Of a stretch of 64,000 nucleotides of DNA, positions 1 through 10,429 are shown piece by piece. The stretch spans positions 372,001-436,000 of the forward strand of contig NC_033626.1 of assembly GCF_001540865.1 (NCBI RefSeq). Direction: 5' to 3'. The translations under genes were made by a program, and so were the position numbers. Numbering within the stretch: the stretch's first letter is position 1; each line of letters begins with the position of its first letter. Under the pieces are notes generated by a model, which was not told where the DNA came from, made no database searches, and worked only from the letters and a program-made list of their open reading frames with translations. Source of the DNA: Ananas comosus. Its lineage: Eukaryota > Streptophyta > Magnoliopsida > Poales > Bromeliaceae.

Positions 1-2
1 CT

Positions 3-1181
3 GTTCAGGAAGAGAAAGATGTGGAAAAGGTTAACAATGAAGAGATAGATACATCTCCAGAAGTTGTTGCTGCTCCGCAAGTATCAAAAACTGAAGATGA
101 AGCTCTGGGTTCCAAGTCTGAGAATAAAGAAGCTTTGGAAGTATCAAACGAGAAAGCATCGGATCCTGAAACTATTTCTCGTAGGGAGGGAATCTCTATA
201 GAGGAGAGTAATGTAGTTCCTTCCATCTTGGAAAAATCATTGGGGTCAGTGGAAGATAAAGTTGATACGGGGAAAGCAAATGAAGCTGATTCTTCTCCAT
301 TAGAAGAAACCCTGATTAGTCCCAAAAGCGATTCCTCTGCTTCTGTTGAAGATGAAAAGGAAGAAAATAGAAGTGAAAATGATAAGTCTTTGCCTACTGA
401 AGGCAAAGGGAACGAAGATATAGTTGGAGTTGCTAAAGAGCCAAGCAGCAAACTTTCTGCCACTGCTCCTCCATTCAATCCATCTATTAGTCCTGTATTT
501 GGTTCAGTTGCAATCCCGGGCTTCAAAGAACATGGAGGAATCTTGCCACCACCAGTAAACATACCCCCCATGTTGAGTGTTCCTGTTCGAAAACACCCTC
601 ACCAATCAGCAACTGCTAGGGTTCCTTATGGTCCGCGGCTTGCTGGCGGGTACAATAATAGGTCGGGGCATTGGGGCCCTCGAAACAAGCCATTGTTGCC
701 TAATTGTGAAGTTTTTGCTGATGGGAGTTGCTTCCCTCCTAGAGTGATGAACCCAAATGCTGTTGAGTTTGTTCCGGGTCAACCGTGGATTCCTAATGGG
801 TACACAGTAGTGTCCCCTAATGGTGCACCGCTATCGCCGCATGGGTTACCACCTTCACCAAATAGTCTTGTAACCTCACCTACACCTTTACCATCGGAAG
901 TCTCCACAAATAGTGAAGTTGATGATGGAGGAAAGGATAACAATGATAAGGTTGATGAGGAATCTCCGAAAGAGAAGCAAAATTTGGAAGTCGAGGAACC
1001 TTTAGAAGTTAAAGTTGGCAATGTGGAAGGTGATTTAAGTGTGACTCCTTCGGCATGTCCTTCTGAGGATATTGTGGTGGAAAAAGAAGCTACCGATTCT
1101 TCAACGGCGGTGATGGAGAAGTCAAAGAGCTGGGCTGATTACAGTGATGGCGAAGCTGAGGCCGTTGAGGTTTCAAGCTAG
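3..1181 (+). CDS. REC/clustered-mitochondria (CLU)-like protein, C-terminal part
   Basis: The reading frame is open from the left edge to a TAG at 1179-1181, so only the C-terminal tail (about 392 residues) is present. The first half is acidic and low-complexity (Glu, Ser, Lys, Asp). It is followed by a conserved Pro/Gly-rich block containing APPFNPS, PGFKEHGGILPPPVNIPP and ATARVPYGPRLAGGYN, then FVPGQPWIPNGY. I recognise this block from the tails of the plant REDUCED CHLOROPLAST COVERAGE proteins (REC1-3/TSS, CLU-domain plus TPR proteins that set how much of the cell chloroplasts occupy). The CLU and TPR domains must lie upstream, outside the window. The end is the usual short acidic motif (SWADYSDGEAE). 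REC2 versus REC3 cannot be decided here. The next gene on the same strand starts about 1.9 kb downstream. Confidence 0.85.
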   Translation, partial: VQEEKDVEKVNNEEIDTSPEVVAAPQVSKTEDEALGSKSENKEALEVSNEKASDPETISRREGISIEESNVVPSILEKSLGSVEDKVDTGKANEADSSPLEETLISPKSDSSASVEDEKEENRSENDKSLPTEGKGNEDIVGVAKEPSSKLSATAPPFNPSISPVFGSVAIPGFKEHGGILPPPVNIPPMLSVPVRKHPHQSATARVPYGPRLAGGYNNRSGHWGPRNKPLLPNCEVFADGSCFPPRVMNPNAVEFVPGQPWIPNGYTVVSPNGAPLSPHGLPPSPNSLVTSPTPLPSEVSTNSEVDDGGKDNNDKVDEESPKEKQNLEVEEPLEVKVGNVEGDLSVTPSACPSEDIVVEKEATDSSTAVMEKSKSWADYSDGEAEAVEVSS

Positions 1182-2900
1182 TAGGGAAAAGGCATCATGA
1201 TGCACCTGTTGAAGAGAGACGCGACAGTCTCCCTAAGTGATAAAATGACACCAAGAATCAAAAGATGAATCTTGAAAATAGAATAACTTGCTTTTTGTCA
1301 GTTATGCGAGATAATAATGTGCATATGCTTCTGCCGGTACTTGTTCGAACTAAGAGCGAGGATAGCCACGAGGAAAGTTGACTTAATGAGGTGCTTTTGC
1401 TGCATGATAGAGTACAAAATAAATCTCTGAAAAAAATCAGTGGAGTAAGTAGAATGTGTTTATTCAGTTTTAGTTTTCCCCTTTCTCACTTGTTATCCTT
1501 GTTGCCATGATCTCGAAGCTCCGTCAACCTTAATTTTTGAGTTATCGTTGTTGCAGTTATCTTGAACCTTCCTCAACCGTAATTTTGAGTTATTTTTGTT
1601 GATCAGTTAACCATTCTATAAACTACTAGGAGCTGTAAAAAGAACTGATTTTGTTGCGAAGAATTTGTGTAATGGAATAAGCAAGTAATTATGTTATTGT
1701 CGTAGGTTTATTTCTTCATAATTCTTTTGTGGGATGCTGGTATTTACTTTCTTCGAGTGAGCAACAGTAAAAAAACTGGAACAAGTTCATGAGAGGCTAA
1801 GCCCAAGGGCATATGTGCAGAAAATTTATGCATGCTGAATGATTCAACTATTCATTCAAAGGGTAAGATTACATCTACCAATTTCTGCAATCTAGTGATT
1901 GATCAACAAGTAGTATCTAGTGGTAGATGGATACTACGTATGCGCGATTGATTATCTGTTGTGCAGAAATTTCTTTCATATCAGGCTGTAAAATATGTAT
2001 GCGCATAAACCAATATCTGTTCTTCTTTTTTAAGAGCAAAGTTAAGGAATTTCATTAAGAATCATGAATGTACTCCCATGTCCCGAGTAAAACATCTGGA
2101 TGAGAGAACTATTTTCTTTCATTTGTATAGAACTTTGAAAAGAGACTAAAAATGACCTTTTATAAAAGGTTTCTTTCTTTTTCTTTTTCTTTTTCTTTTT
2201 TTTTTGCTCTTCAAGAATTTATTTTCTCTTCTTTTCTTTTCTTAATCCAAACAACAGAAGAAAAATTACTGTTATTTTTTTGTCCTCAAGAGTCTCCTTT
2301 TCTCTCCATCCAAATGAAGCAAACATTTTCAACCTTACTATTTGAGCATTTTTCAAAATCTGGTATATTTTTTTCAAATGCCATTAAAGCCATTACTCAC
2401 ATCTCCAACTTAAGCCCTTTTTTTTTTCAAATTTGCAACTTAATTAATAACTTTTTCTAAATTTCAAAAATATCATTCCTCCCTTTTTTTTTTTTTTCTC
2501 ACATAATTACAGTGGCTGTATACTAGTAGTAACAACATAAAAGAGAATAAAAAGTGCATAAAAAGGCTCTCTTGAAGAAATGATCTAACCAATCATTTAT
2601 TTCATATAATGTGCGAATTTTAAAACATTGACGACCGTCAAAAGTGTCATATACGTATTATATAGAGTATTTAAGAAGAAACCGTCTAGTCTCGATTTTA
2701 ACATCCTTGTTTCTGTGAATATATATTCACGTTACCCACGAAAGTGATCTAATATGGAAATAACCCGATATTAATTAACCATAACATTAATAATAAAATT
2801 TTGAAAAGCTTTGTTCTAACTTTAAACAAAAACAAAATGATAGGCCCGTAGTTGAAAATATGAAAACATCCTGGGCCATTTTGCAAAATGACCTTTTCTA
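1182..2900. other. Intergenic: 3' UTR of the REC-like gene and upstream region of the ASG1-like gene
   Basis: No coding signal is seen. The first 500 or so bases are probably 3' UTR. A TC-rich, poly(T)-rich stretch lies at 2165-2500; an ORF of 102 codons there is low-complexity (Phe/Ser) and is not taken as a gene. A small hairpin has arms GTAGTATC and GATACTAC around 1911-1936. Confidence 0.5.
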
Positions 2901-2910
2901 TTCCCTATAC

Positions 2911-2920
2911 TATATATAAA
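2911..2920 (+). promoter_or_regulatory. TATA box of the ASG1-like gene
   Basis: TATATATAAA lies about 170 bases before the chosen ATG, followed by a C/T-rich leader typical of plant 5' UTRs. Confidence 0.55.
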
Positions 2921-3045
2921 TTCCTCGGCATCAACTCCCGCTCAAAACCTCCGCCCTCTTCTTCCCCGTCCCGACGCAAAAACCCTCGCATTCCCTCCCA
3001 CAACTCTCTGCTTCCGAGTTCGCTTCGTCCCTACTCTCCGAGCGC

Positions 3046-3060
3046 TAGGGTTAGGGTTTT
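3046..3060 (+). promoter_or_regulatory. Telo-box in the 5' leader of the ASG1-like gene
   Basis: TAGGGTTAGGGTTTT is two plant telomere repeat units, about 23 bases before the ATG at 3083. Telo-boxes (AAACCCTAA on the other strand) are common near transcription starts of plant housekeeping genes and are bound by Myb-type telobox proteins. Function here is inferred from the motif only. Confidence 0.5.
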
Positions 3061-3082
3061 TGTTCCCTCGCTAGGGATTGTA

Positions 3083-6000
3083 ATGGCCGAAGATGACGAT
3101 AAACCCTCCCCTAGTGGGCGCTCTGATGCGGCGGCTTCGGCCACAACGCCGCCGCAACCGGAGACCGAAGCGGCGGAGTCGAAGGCCGATGATCGGTTGA
3201 ACGAAGAGCACGGCTCTCCGAACCAACGATTCGTATGTGATGTTATTATGTCTTTGGATCATATGTACATATGCATGATGTTGTTTGTGGAATCATAAAT
3301 GCATATGCATGATATTGAGCATGTCGATTTGAATCTTGTTCCTTATGTGGTAAAGGAAGGATACGTTTGTTTTGGTGGCGGGGGTAGTTGTAGCATCGTA
3401 ATGATGTTTCTCTTTATACTCTTTTGCTTTTTTTTTTTTAAGGTTAAAACGTAAAGAATTTATTTGAACTATGTTTTCAAGATTTTGATTTAACTACCTA
3501 ACCTTACTTGTTTGATTTGAGCCTAGTTTTTTGATTTTAAAATTTAAGCTAATTATTTATTTTTAATAAATTTACAGTTGCGAGAATTGTGTGAAGTATA
3601 CTAAATCTGTAAAAATAAACGACATATTCAAATTTGAAGTCAAAGTGCCATTGACTGAAATCAAATAATTTGAAAAATTGGATAGCCGATTCAAAATAGT
3701 CCGTGGTTCAGGTAAGTTCTGCATGTTTTTGCCTTTTTTTAATTAATGAAATGTATAGAAAATCACCCTATATTTCAATTTCAAGAAAACCATTGTTCCA
3801 TCCTCGCCGTATGTCTTCTTCAATGTATAGGTTCTATTTGTAAGATCTGATTCTGAAGACTATATGTTCTATTGGTAAATCCTGTTATTGTTTTCGACAA
3901 TGCATCTGAATGATGGAATTTGGACTTTGGATACTAATACTGTTATTTCCAGGATATACGCAATGTATCTAGCACGCTAGGCCTACACCTCACAAAGAGT
4001 CAGTCGTTATTGGATTCGATTCAGAGGACGCTTGATGAGCAAGCGAATGCGGCTGCCAGTGTCACGAATGATGGGAACTCTGTGACCGGAAAGAAGAGAA
4101 AAGCTATGCCAAACAATGGAAACGGCACTCGTGATAGGTTGAAAGCTTCAAATTTTCCTGCAAAAAGATTGACAATCGGGGATTGGTCGGTGAGGAACTC
4201 CGCGTTCGATACAATTTTTTTTTTTTATTCCTTGTTTGATCCTTTGTATAAAGGGTCCCAATTTGCTCTCCATTTATAAAGCTGTAAATTATTGTCTTAA
4301 TGTACACTTTTAAGTTCATTATATTGGCACATGTTTTATGTTCTTCACCAAAATCAAATGTATATATAATGTGTTCTCTTTATGGTCATTTGCGGTACTT
4401 GAATTGAGCGTTCTAGATTATCAGATATCTTACACCACTTGGAGTCTCTTCTTCAACTTCACGTTTGTAAAATTTTGTAGTGGTTAGCTTACAATTGAGT
4501 GAATTGTACTATGAGCAGTTTACATCAACATATGAAAGTGATTTGATGGCGAAAATCTACTTTGCAAAGCGTAAGCTTGTATGGGAAGTTCTTGATAGTG
4601 GCGGTCTAAAGAACAAGATGGAAATCCGGTGGTCGGATATTTCTGCTATCAAAGCAACTTACCCTGAAGATGGACTTGGAACCTTGGATGTAGCGGTAAT
4701 ATTTTATAAAAGACAATATCTGGTATTTGATTTTTTTTTTTTAAAAGATAAATTTTACGTTTTAATAATATTTGATTGCCTTGCACAGTTGGCGAGACGT
4801 CCTTTCTTCTTTAGGGAAACTGATCCTCAACCAAGGAGGCACACCGTATGGCAGAGTACCGCAGATTTTACTGGCGGACGAGCAAGCACATATAGGTATA
4901 TTTATATTTTGTTATATTTTTCAAGTTTATCTTGTAAATACCCATTTGATGGGAAATTTATTATAATTGACAGTTTCATATGCATCCCTCATTGTCCTGT
5001 TTGACATTTGTCAAGATCTGAAAATGACCATGTTATTACTCCTTGAAATATTGCTTACGTACATGCCAATGTTATGGGAGTTTGACTATCACGTGCTTAA
5101 GATTTTGGTATAGTAGCTTATGGTACATACTAAATTGTTTGTTCTTTATTAGGCCTCCTCTAGATCAAAGATTAGAATTTACAATGCCCTCTGTCTAGCT
5201 TACACTCCAAGTAGGCATGTAACTTAGTTCAAATACAGATTGGAAAGTTATTGCGTGTTTATTTGAAAATAGGCTCTTCTTTTTAATGCCAAGTAGATTG
5301 TACATGCAATTTAGTAGTAAGAAGATAGCCGGAGAAGTTTGTATGGAACCAGGGATGTGCTTATAGGTTTTACCAACTTAGAATGATTTGATAGAGATTC
5401 GATTGGATTAGTATCATGAATATGAAAGAGAGATATATGATGAATAAATAAATGTAATTTAGGTGATACACCCTCACCTCCAGGTAACTAATAGTACAAT
5501 TATCTAGAGACACTACCGACTGCTGAATGATGCATTTTGTTTTTGCTGCTTATCATCTTTTTACCCTCTTTCTTTATGATTGTAACAACAAACAAACAGC
5601 TGATTTTTCGATTCTTGAACATTAATTTGTCAACTAAATTTAAGATGCCATATATGTTATTTATGTCTTCTTTTGTATCCTCTGATATCCCCAACTCAGT
5701 TATTGTTTACTCTCTTTTCCTTAGATGAATAGAGAATATTCAAGTTGTTCCTCTATTTTATTTATTTAATTAATTAGTTAATTAATTAATTAACATCTAT
5801 CTATTCCAGCGTTTTGGGCTCCTTTTAATTGAAAACTTTGTGATTTACTAATATGAGCAATGGTAGTGCTGCAGACACAGAATCCTGTTCTAGGACAGCT
5901 ATGCTGCATTTCTGTATATTTTTTTTTTGAATTAATTTGGGTAACTGGTGATGAAGAATTTGAAGTTTTTAAATTCTTGCATGCAGGAGGCATTTTCTAG

Positions 6001-7418
6001 AGTGCCCCTCAGACTTGTTAAGCAAGAACTTTGGAAAGCTTTTCCAATTTGATGCAAAACTTAATATACTCAGCCAACAAGGAGCCGCCATATTGGATTC
6101 TCCTGATGAACTGCAATGCCTCATTTTTGAGGATCAAGTTGAGCCACAGATGTGCAATGTTCCTAAAATTCTGGATAAGTATTATGCACACAGCTGTATA
6201 TTTGCTGATCCTCAGTTTGGAAGCACTTCAATGTTTCTAACTCCAAGTGGTCTTGGAAAGGCATCAGAATTTGTCCCACAATCAATCACTCTACCACGAT
6301 CAGGTAACGTTTACTAGCTTCTCCGATGTGATAGTGAAAAAGTCGATGTTAAATTTTGTAGTTTTAACAGGGCCTCACATTTTTCAGTATATTCCCTCTG
6401 TATGTATGATCATTTAATAATAGAGACAATATCACTTATAGCAGCACTAACTCGTATTTTCAGAGTAGAGATTCGGTAAACTAAGTTAAACGTTAATACA
6501 CCCTTGGTGTTTTCTTTTTCCCTTTCTGACATGCGCGATCATTTAAATCCTTATTGGTGTTCAATTTTTTATTTCTTCGAATCAATTTCTAGATTGGAGA
6601 GAAGATTCTTGCAGCTGAACTCCATTTGGCCTTCATGTTTTATCAGGACTATTGTTACTGGTATTTGCCATATTAGAACACAAGCTCCAACATCTTGTGT
6701 TCTTAAGAATATGAAGTATGTTCTTCCTGCTTATAGTATTCGAGCCACTTAATTGCCTCATATGCAAACAACTGCAATCACTGTTATTTCCATTCTGAGT
6801 GGCTTGCCCTGCTTTCTTGTCGTTTGAGATACTGAATCTAACGGTACTTTGATTTCCTCAGGACCGCTTCTTTTTCCCCCGACAAATACCCAAACTGTTG
6901 CGGGAAATGCTTTCAGTGAAATGCAGTATTTGTTGAACCCTAACTTTTCGGGCCAATATAATGTGCATAGGCTTCAAGGATCTGTACGGCCGGACAGTTT
7001 CGTGAATCAAATGAATCACGGCATTTCTGAACAAACGGCTTCATGTGGTCCATCTTCAGACAATGAAATGTTGGGCTATCTCATTCAGTGCCTCCTTGAT
7101 GATACCCACGATGTTCAAGGAGCCTACGACGAGAAGTCTGTCGTGTCTACAATTGATTTCCTTCATTGTCTAATTCAAGAGCACCCTGCCTCAACTGCCG
7201 AGACAGCGAACAGCGATGGCACGAGTACAGTCAATAATTCATATGGCACAAACGAGGTGCCAAATTCAAGTAGTGACGCTGGTGATGATGGACCTCCAAC
7301 AGCGATCTCCAGAGAAGAAGAATCTCATGGGGACTTACTGACTCAAATTCCTCGAGTAGCCTCGATGCCTCAAATTTTCCGGTTGACATCTGAGGACTCT
7401 GACAATCGGGTGACGTAA
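3083..7418 (+). CDS. ASG1-like protein (ALTERED SEED GERMINATION 1 family), six exons
   Basis: Exons worked out by splice sites and frame: 3083-3232, 3953-4189, 4519-4695, 4789-4895, 5987-6303, 6862-7418. Together they give 1545 bases, 514 residues, with all phases agreeing. The N-terminus is acidic and Ala/Pro-rich. The conserved core reads IGDWSFTSTYESDLMAKIYF, then LVWEVLDSGG, MEIRWSDISAIKA, FFFRETDPQPRRHTVWQ and RRHFLECPSDLL. I recognise this as the Arabidopsis ASG1 (At2g24100)/At4g30780 family. These are often labelled 'ATP-dependent DNA helicase' in databases, but I see no Walker A or other helicase motif. ASG1 is linked to seed germination and osmotic stress; its biochemical role is unknown. 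The third exon start at 4519 was chosen because acceptors at 4481 and 4488 bring an immediate stop. Intron 1 holds a MITE. Confidence 0.85.
3435..3728. mobile_element. MITE family B, copy 1 (in ASG1-like intron 1)
   Basis: This segment matches three other regions of the window (about 21375-21722, 35446-35782, 51831-52208). They share a core around TTGATTTGAG and AATTTATAGTTGCGAGAA, and imperfect inverted ends built on the pattern GAACTATG...TTTTGA / TCAAAA...CATAGTTC. No coding capacity. Ends are approximate. Confidence 0.6.
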
Positions 7419-7895
7419 CTTCCAACTTACCCTCGGAAAGAAAGAGGTAAGCCAGTTAGAAATTTATCATGGAATAGTTAAGTCTGTCTTTCATCTAATA
7501 GTTGAAATCCGTAAATATGTAAATACTTAGATGTAGGTTTTGTCACATATCTTTTGGTTTTTGGCTTTGGAAAACTATTCTTTGGTTCTTTAATTCTTTT
7601 AAGATAGTGGATCGAATCTTGTGACCAGATTTACAGGACTCGTTTAGAAGAAATTATGAATATAAATCGACAATTTCTACGGCAATAACTTGTGTGGAAT
7701 GAAAATCTTATCAATCTGGTACAGTTTATAGAGAGAGGAGAGCACATACATTTAGAATTTATAGAATTATCTGTATATCATGTGCAACATTACACTAATA
7801 TTTCAGATACACCTCGAAAAAGATTTTGGCTTTTGATTATGTGTACTATAATGAGCACTTTATTTTCCTGATTCCATATCTTTAGAAATAGCTAG

Positions 7896-8270
7896 GTAAA
7901 TTGCACATTTGGTCCTCAAACTATGATGCAGTTGACATGTTGGTCCTTAAACTTTAATCTGTTATAATTTCTAGCTCAAACGTTTAGAATTGTTGCAATC
8001 AAGCCCCACAATTCAATTTATGTGACTAAATATTGACGTATCGTTGAAGTGAAAATGACGTAGTATTTTAATCGTTGTCGCATTATCAATCATAATACTA
8101 TCACATCACTTATGCATTAGCAATTTATTAACATTTAGCTCATTAAATTAGGGCGTGAGACTTGTTTGCAATAATTCTGAAAGTTCGAGTCAGAAATTAC
8201 AACAAATTAAAGTTTGCGGACCAAAATGTCACCCGACGTGTAGTTTGAGGACTACAAGTGTACAGCATCT
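7896..8270. mobile_element. Foldback-type MITE
   Basis: The ends are imperfect inverted repeats of roughly 55 bases. The left arm contains GGTCCTCAAACTA and GGTCCTTAAAC. The right arm carries their complements GTTTGCGGACC and TAGTTTGAGGACT. Non-coding, 375 bases, downstream of the ASG1-like gene. Confidence 0.55.
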
Positions 8271-8499
8271 CAAAAAAAAAAAAAGGGTAAAGAAACAACA
8301 ATTCATTCTCTTGCTTTCTAAAGAAACAACAATTTTTTCTCTTGTTATATTGCCATTTAGTTTAAATTGAAGCATACACAAACAACAGTACTTTTGAATG
8401 CTCAATCAGTGTGTGCTCATATTTTGTTTTGTTTGCATTATGATTCTACATCTACGTCCAAATTCATGTTACTGTTATGTTTCTTTTTCATTCGAAGAT

Positions 8500-8848
8500 T
8501 AGAGCCTATCTGGTTCCTCAAAAAAGTATGGAAAAAAGTTTTTCGAAAATAAGTTTTTTTTCATGGAAAACCCATTTTTCAGTTTTTTGTCCATTTGGTT
8601 AAAAAACAAAAAAATTAGTTTTTTTTTAACTTCTTTCCAAATTTTATGGAAAACTAACATTTTCATTTTCCCAAAAAATCCAGAAAAAGAAAACATTAAT
8701 TTGCCATGAAATTTGAAAAATAAATTTCTTAAAAAGCTAGTTTTTTTTTTAACCAAATAAACGAAAAACCTAAAAAGAAATTTTTTATGAAAATATTTTT
8801 TCTCGAATTTTTTTTTCACGCTTTTCGGATGAATCAAACACACCCTTA
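8500..8848. mobile_element. Probable MITE with AT-rich body
   Basis: A 350-base AT-rich stretch runs from AGAGCCTATCTGGTTCC to GAATCAAACACACCC, with internal inverted A/T tracts. The ends resemble the widespread plant MITE ends of the GTGTTTGGTT type. The 114-codon minus-strand ORF inside is Phe/Lys low-complexity and not a gene. Confidence 0.4.
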
Positions 8849-9263
8849 GTGTGAAAAATTCAGATTGAGTATTTGGTGTATATATTCAAAAAAAATAGAG
8901 ATTAGCTATAAAATAATATAAAAAAGTATCGACGAGTCGATCAAGCTGAGGTACGGAAATCTCACTTTTTTTAAGAAGATTCAAGCTCTCTGTAGTTGGT
9001 AAAATTTTTGAACTAATGCAGCAGAATACTGGCTGCCCAAAGCTCTATCAAAAGAACACCTCTCTTTGGCTTTCTTTCTCTCACAAGTAGAATAGAAATA
9101 GTTTTTTTATTTTTCTTTTTTGCTGTCTTGTGTTCTTATGTTGAAGAGAATATAGAAGCCCTCTACACATAGGCTTTAAAAATAGGAGTTGCATGAATTA
9201 AAACCCATAGGTTTTAATGGTTAAAGCTCATAGTGCATAGGAGTTTACAAGAGTAAGTCTAAT

Positions 9264-9425
9264 ACCCACCGTCCCTAGAATAAGTGGCAAAGGACTTGGT
9301 GGTTGGTACCCGAGACCCAAGTTCGAATCCTACTTGATTCACATTTTCAGCTAAGTTTAGTTCTAAATGAAATAAACGAAACATGTAGCGTGCTAACTAT
9401 CTCTCTCAAAAAAAAACAAAAAAAA
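9264..9425 (+). mobile_element. tRNA-derived SINE, copy 1
   Basis: A box-A-like GTGGCAAAGGAC (9284-9295) and a box-B-like GTTCGAATCC (9321-9330) have tRNA-promoter spacing. A tRNA-unrelated body follows, ending in a CT-rich/poly(A) tail. A second copy of the same sequence lies at 34885-35034, so this is a dispersed element and not a tRNA gene. Confidence 0.65.
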
Positions 9426-9429
9426 AAGT

Positions 9430-10429
9430 TAAAAGAGTTAAAAACAAATGTATGTTGATACTCGGATGAAGAGATCAAGTACTTGAACCAAGGGAATATT
9501 TGTACANTAAACCTAAATCTCTTAGCTAGGTTCATAACTCACCAATTAAAAGATAGGTTATATCATGTCCAATGCACAAGTTATAATAAAAGAATTAATA
9601 TTTAATAATAAAATGTAACAACAGTATTCAATTTGCGTCTCTTGCGCTTTATGCCTTCTTTCTTTGGTGGCTTAAAAAGAAAAAAAAAATTTGATTGCTA
9701 AAAGGAAAAAGTATGAAATATGAACCAAGCTATAGCACTGCTAGCTAGGGTTGACCTCATCTATAACAAAATTTAAAATTTTGGTTTAGACACGCACTAA
9801 TACTAATGTCAACAAATTCTTTATAATGGTCATAATCTGATCAGATCCTACAACTCACACATATTGTTTTACGTACTATTCGAATTCTGATACAATGGAT
9901 GATGAATTAAACTGAATCATCATATAAAGAGTGTGTGTTCATATTTGTATTATACGTTTCGCATGAAGGATCACAAATTATTATACACATGATGCATGGA
10001 TGAGGAAGTAAACCGCCTCATCATGGAGAGAGTGTTTATATCATATAAGTTTCAATGAAGGAAAAAAGAGCTAATTAAGTACATATGAACACCTTAATGG
10101 TGCTTTGTTAGATCAGAGGCTAGCTCCATGCGTGTATTAATTATGTAAGATAAATCCACTACATGTTAATTGTTTATCATACACAAGAATTTGAACGATG
10201 ACCTAACTTTGAACCCTAGCTAGCTACATATGTATCTTTCTTTTTTGATGAGTGGTATGTGCTCCAATGAGAAGGCTCGCAAACTTTTTGTGTGAATCTC
10301 TCAAAGTGGGCACTCCATTAAAGAATAATTAACTCGAAAAAAATTTTAAAAAGTTGATGATGCGCAACAAAGCAAAACCAATTGATCAAAAACAAGATCT
10401 TTCGCGATCGCCTCGGCATTATTTTAATC
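9430..10429. other. Intergenic, no gene seen
   Basis: AT-rich sequence between the SINE and the 3' end of the receptor kinase. An isolated N is at 9507. No repeat or ORF I can support. Confidence 0.4.

Noticed and set aside
3083..7418. Calling the ASG1-like gene an ATP-dependent DNA helicase
   Set aside because: That is a database label. I see no Walker A, DEAD/DEAH or other helicase motif.
9284..9330. tRNA gene suggested by box A and box B
   Set aside because: No cloverleaf and a second dispersed copy, so a SINE.
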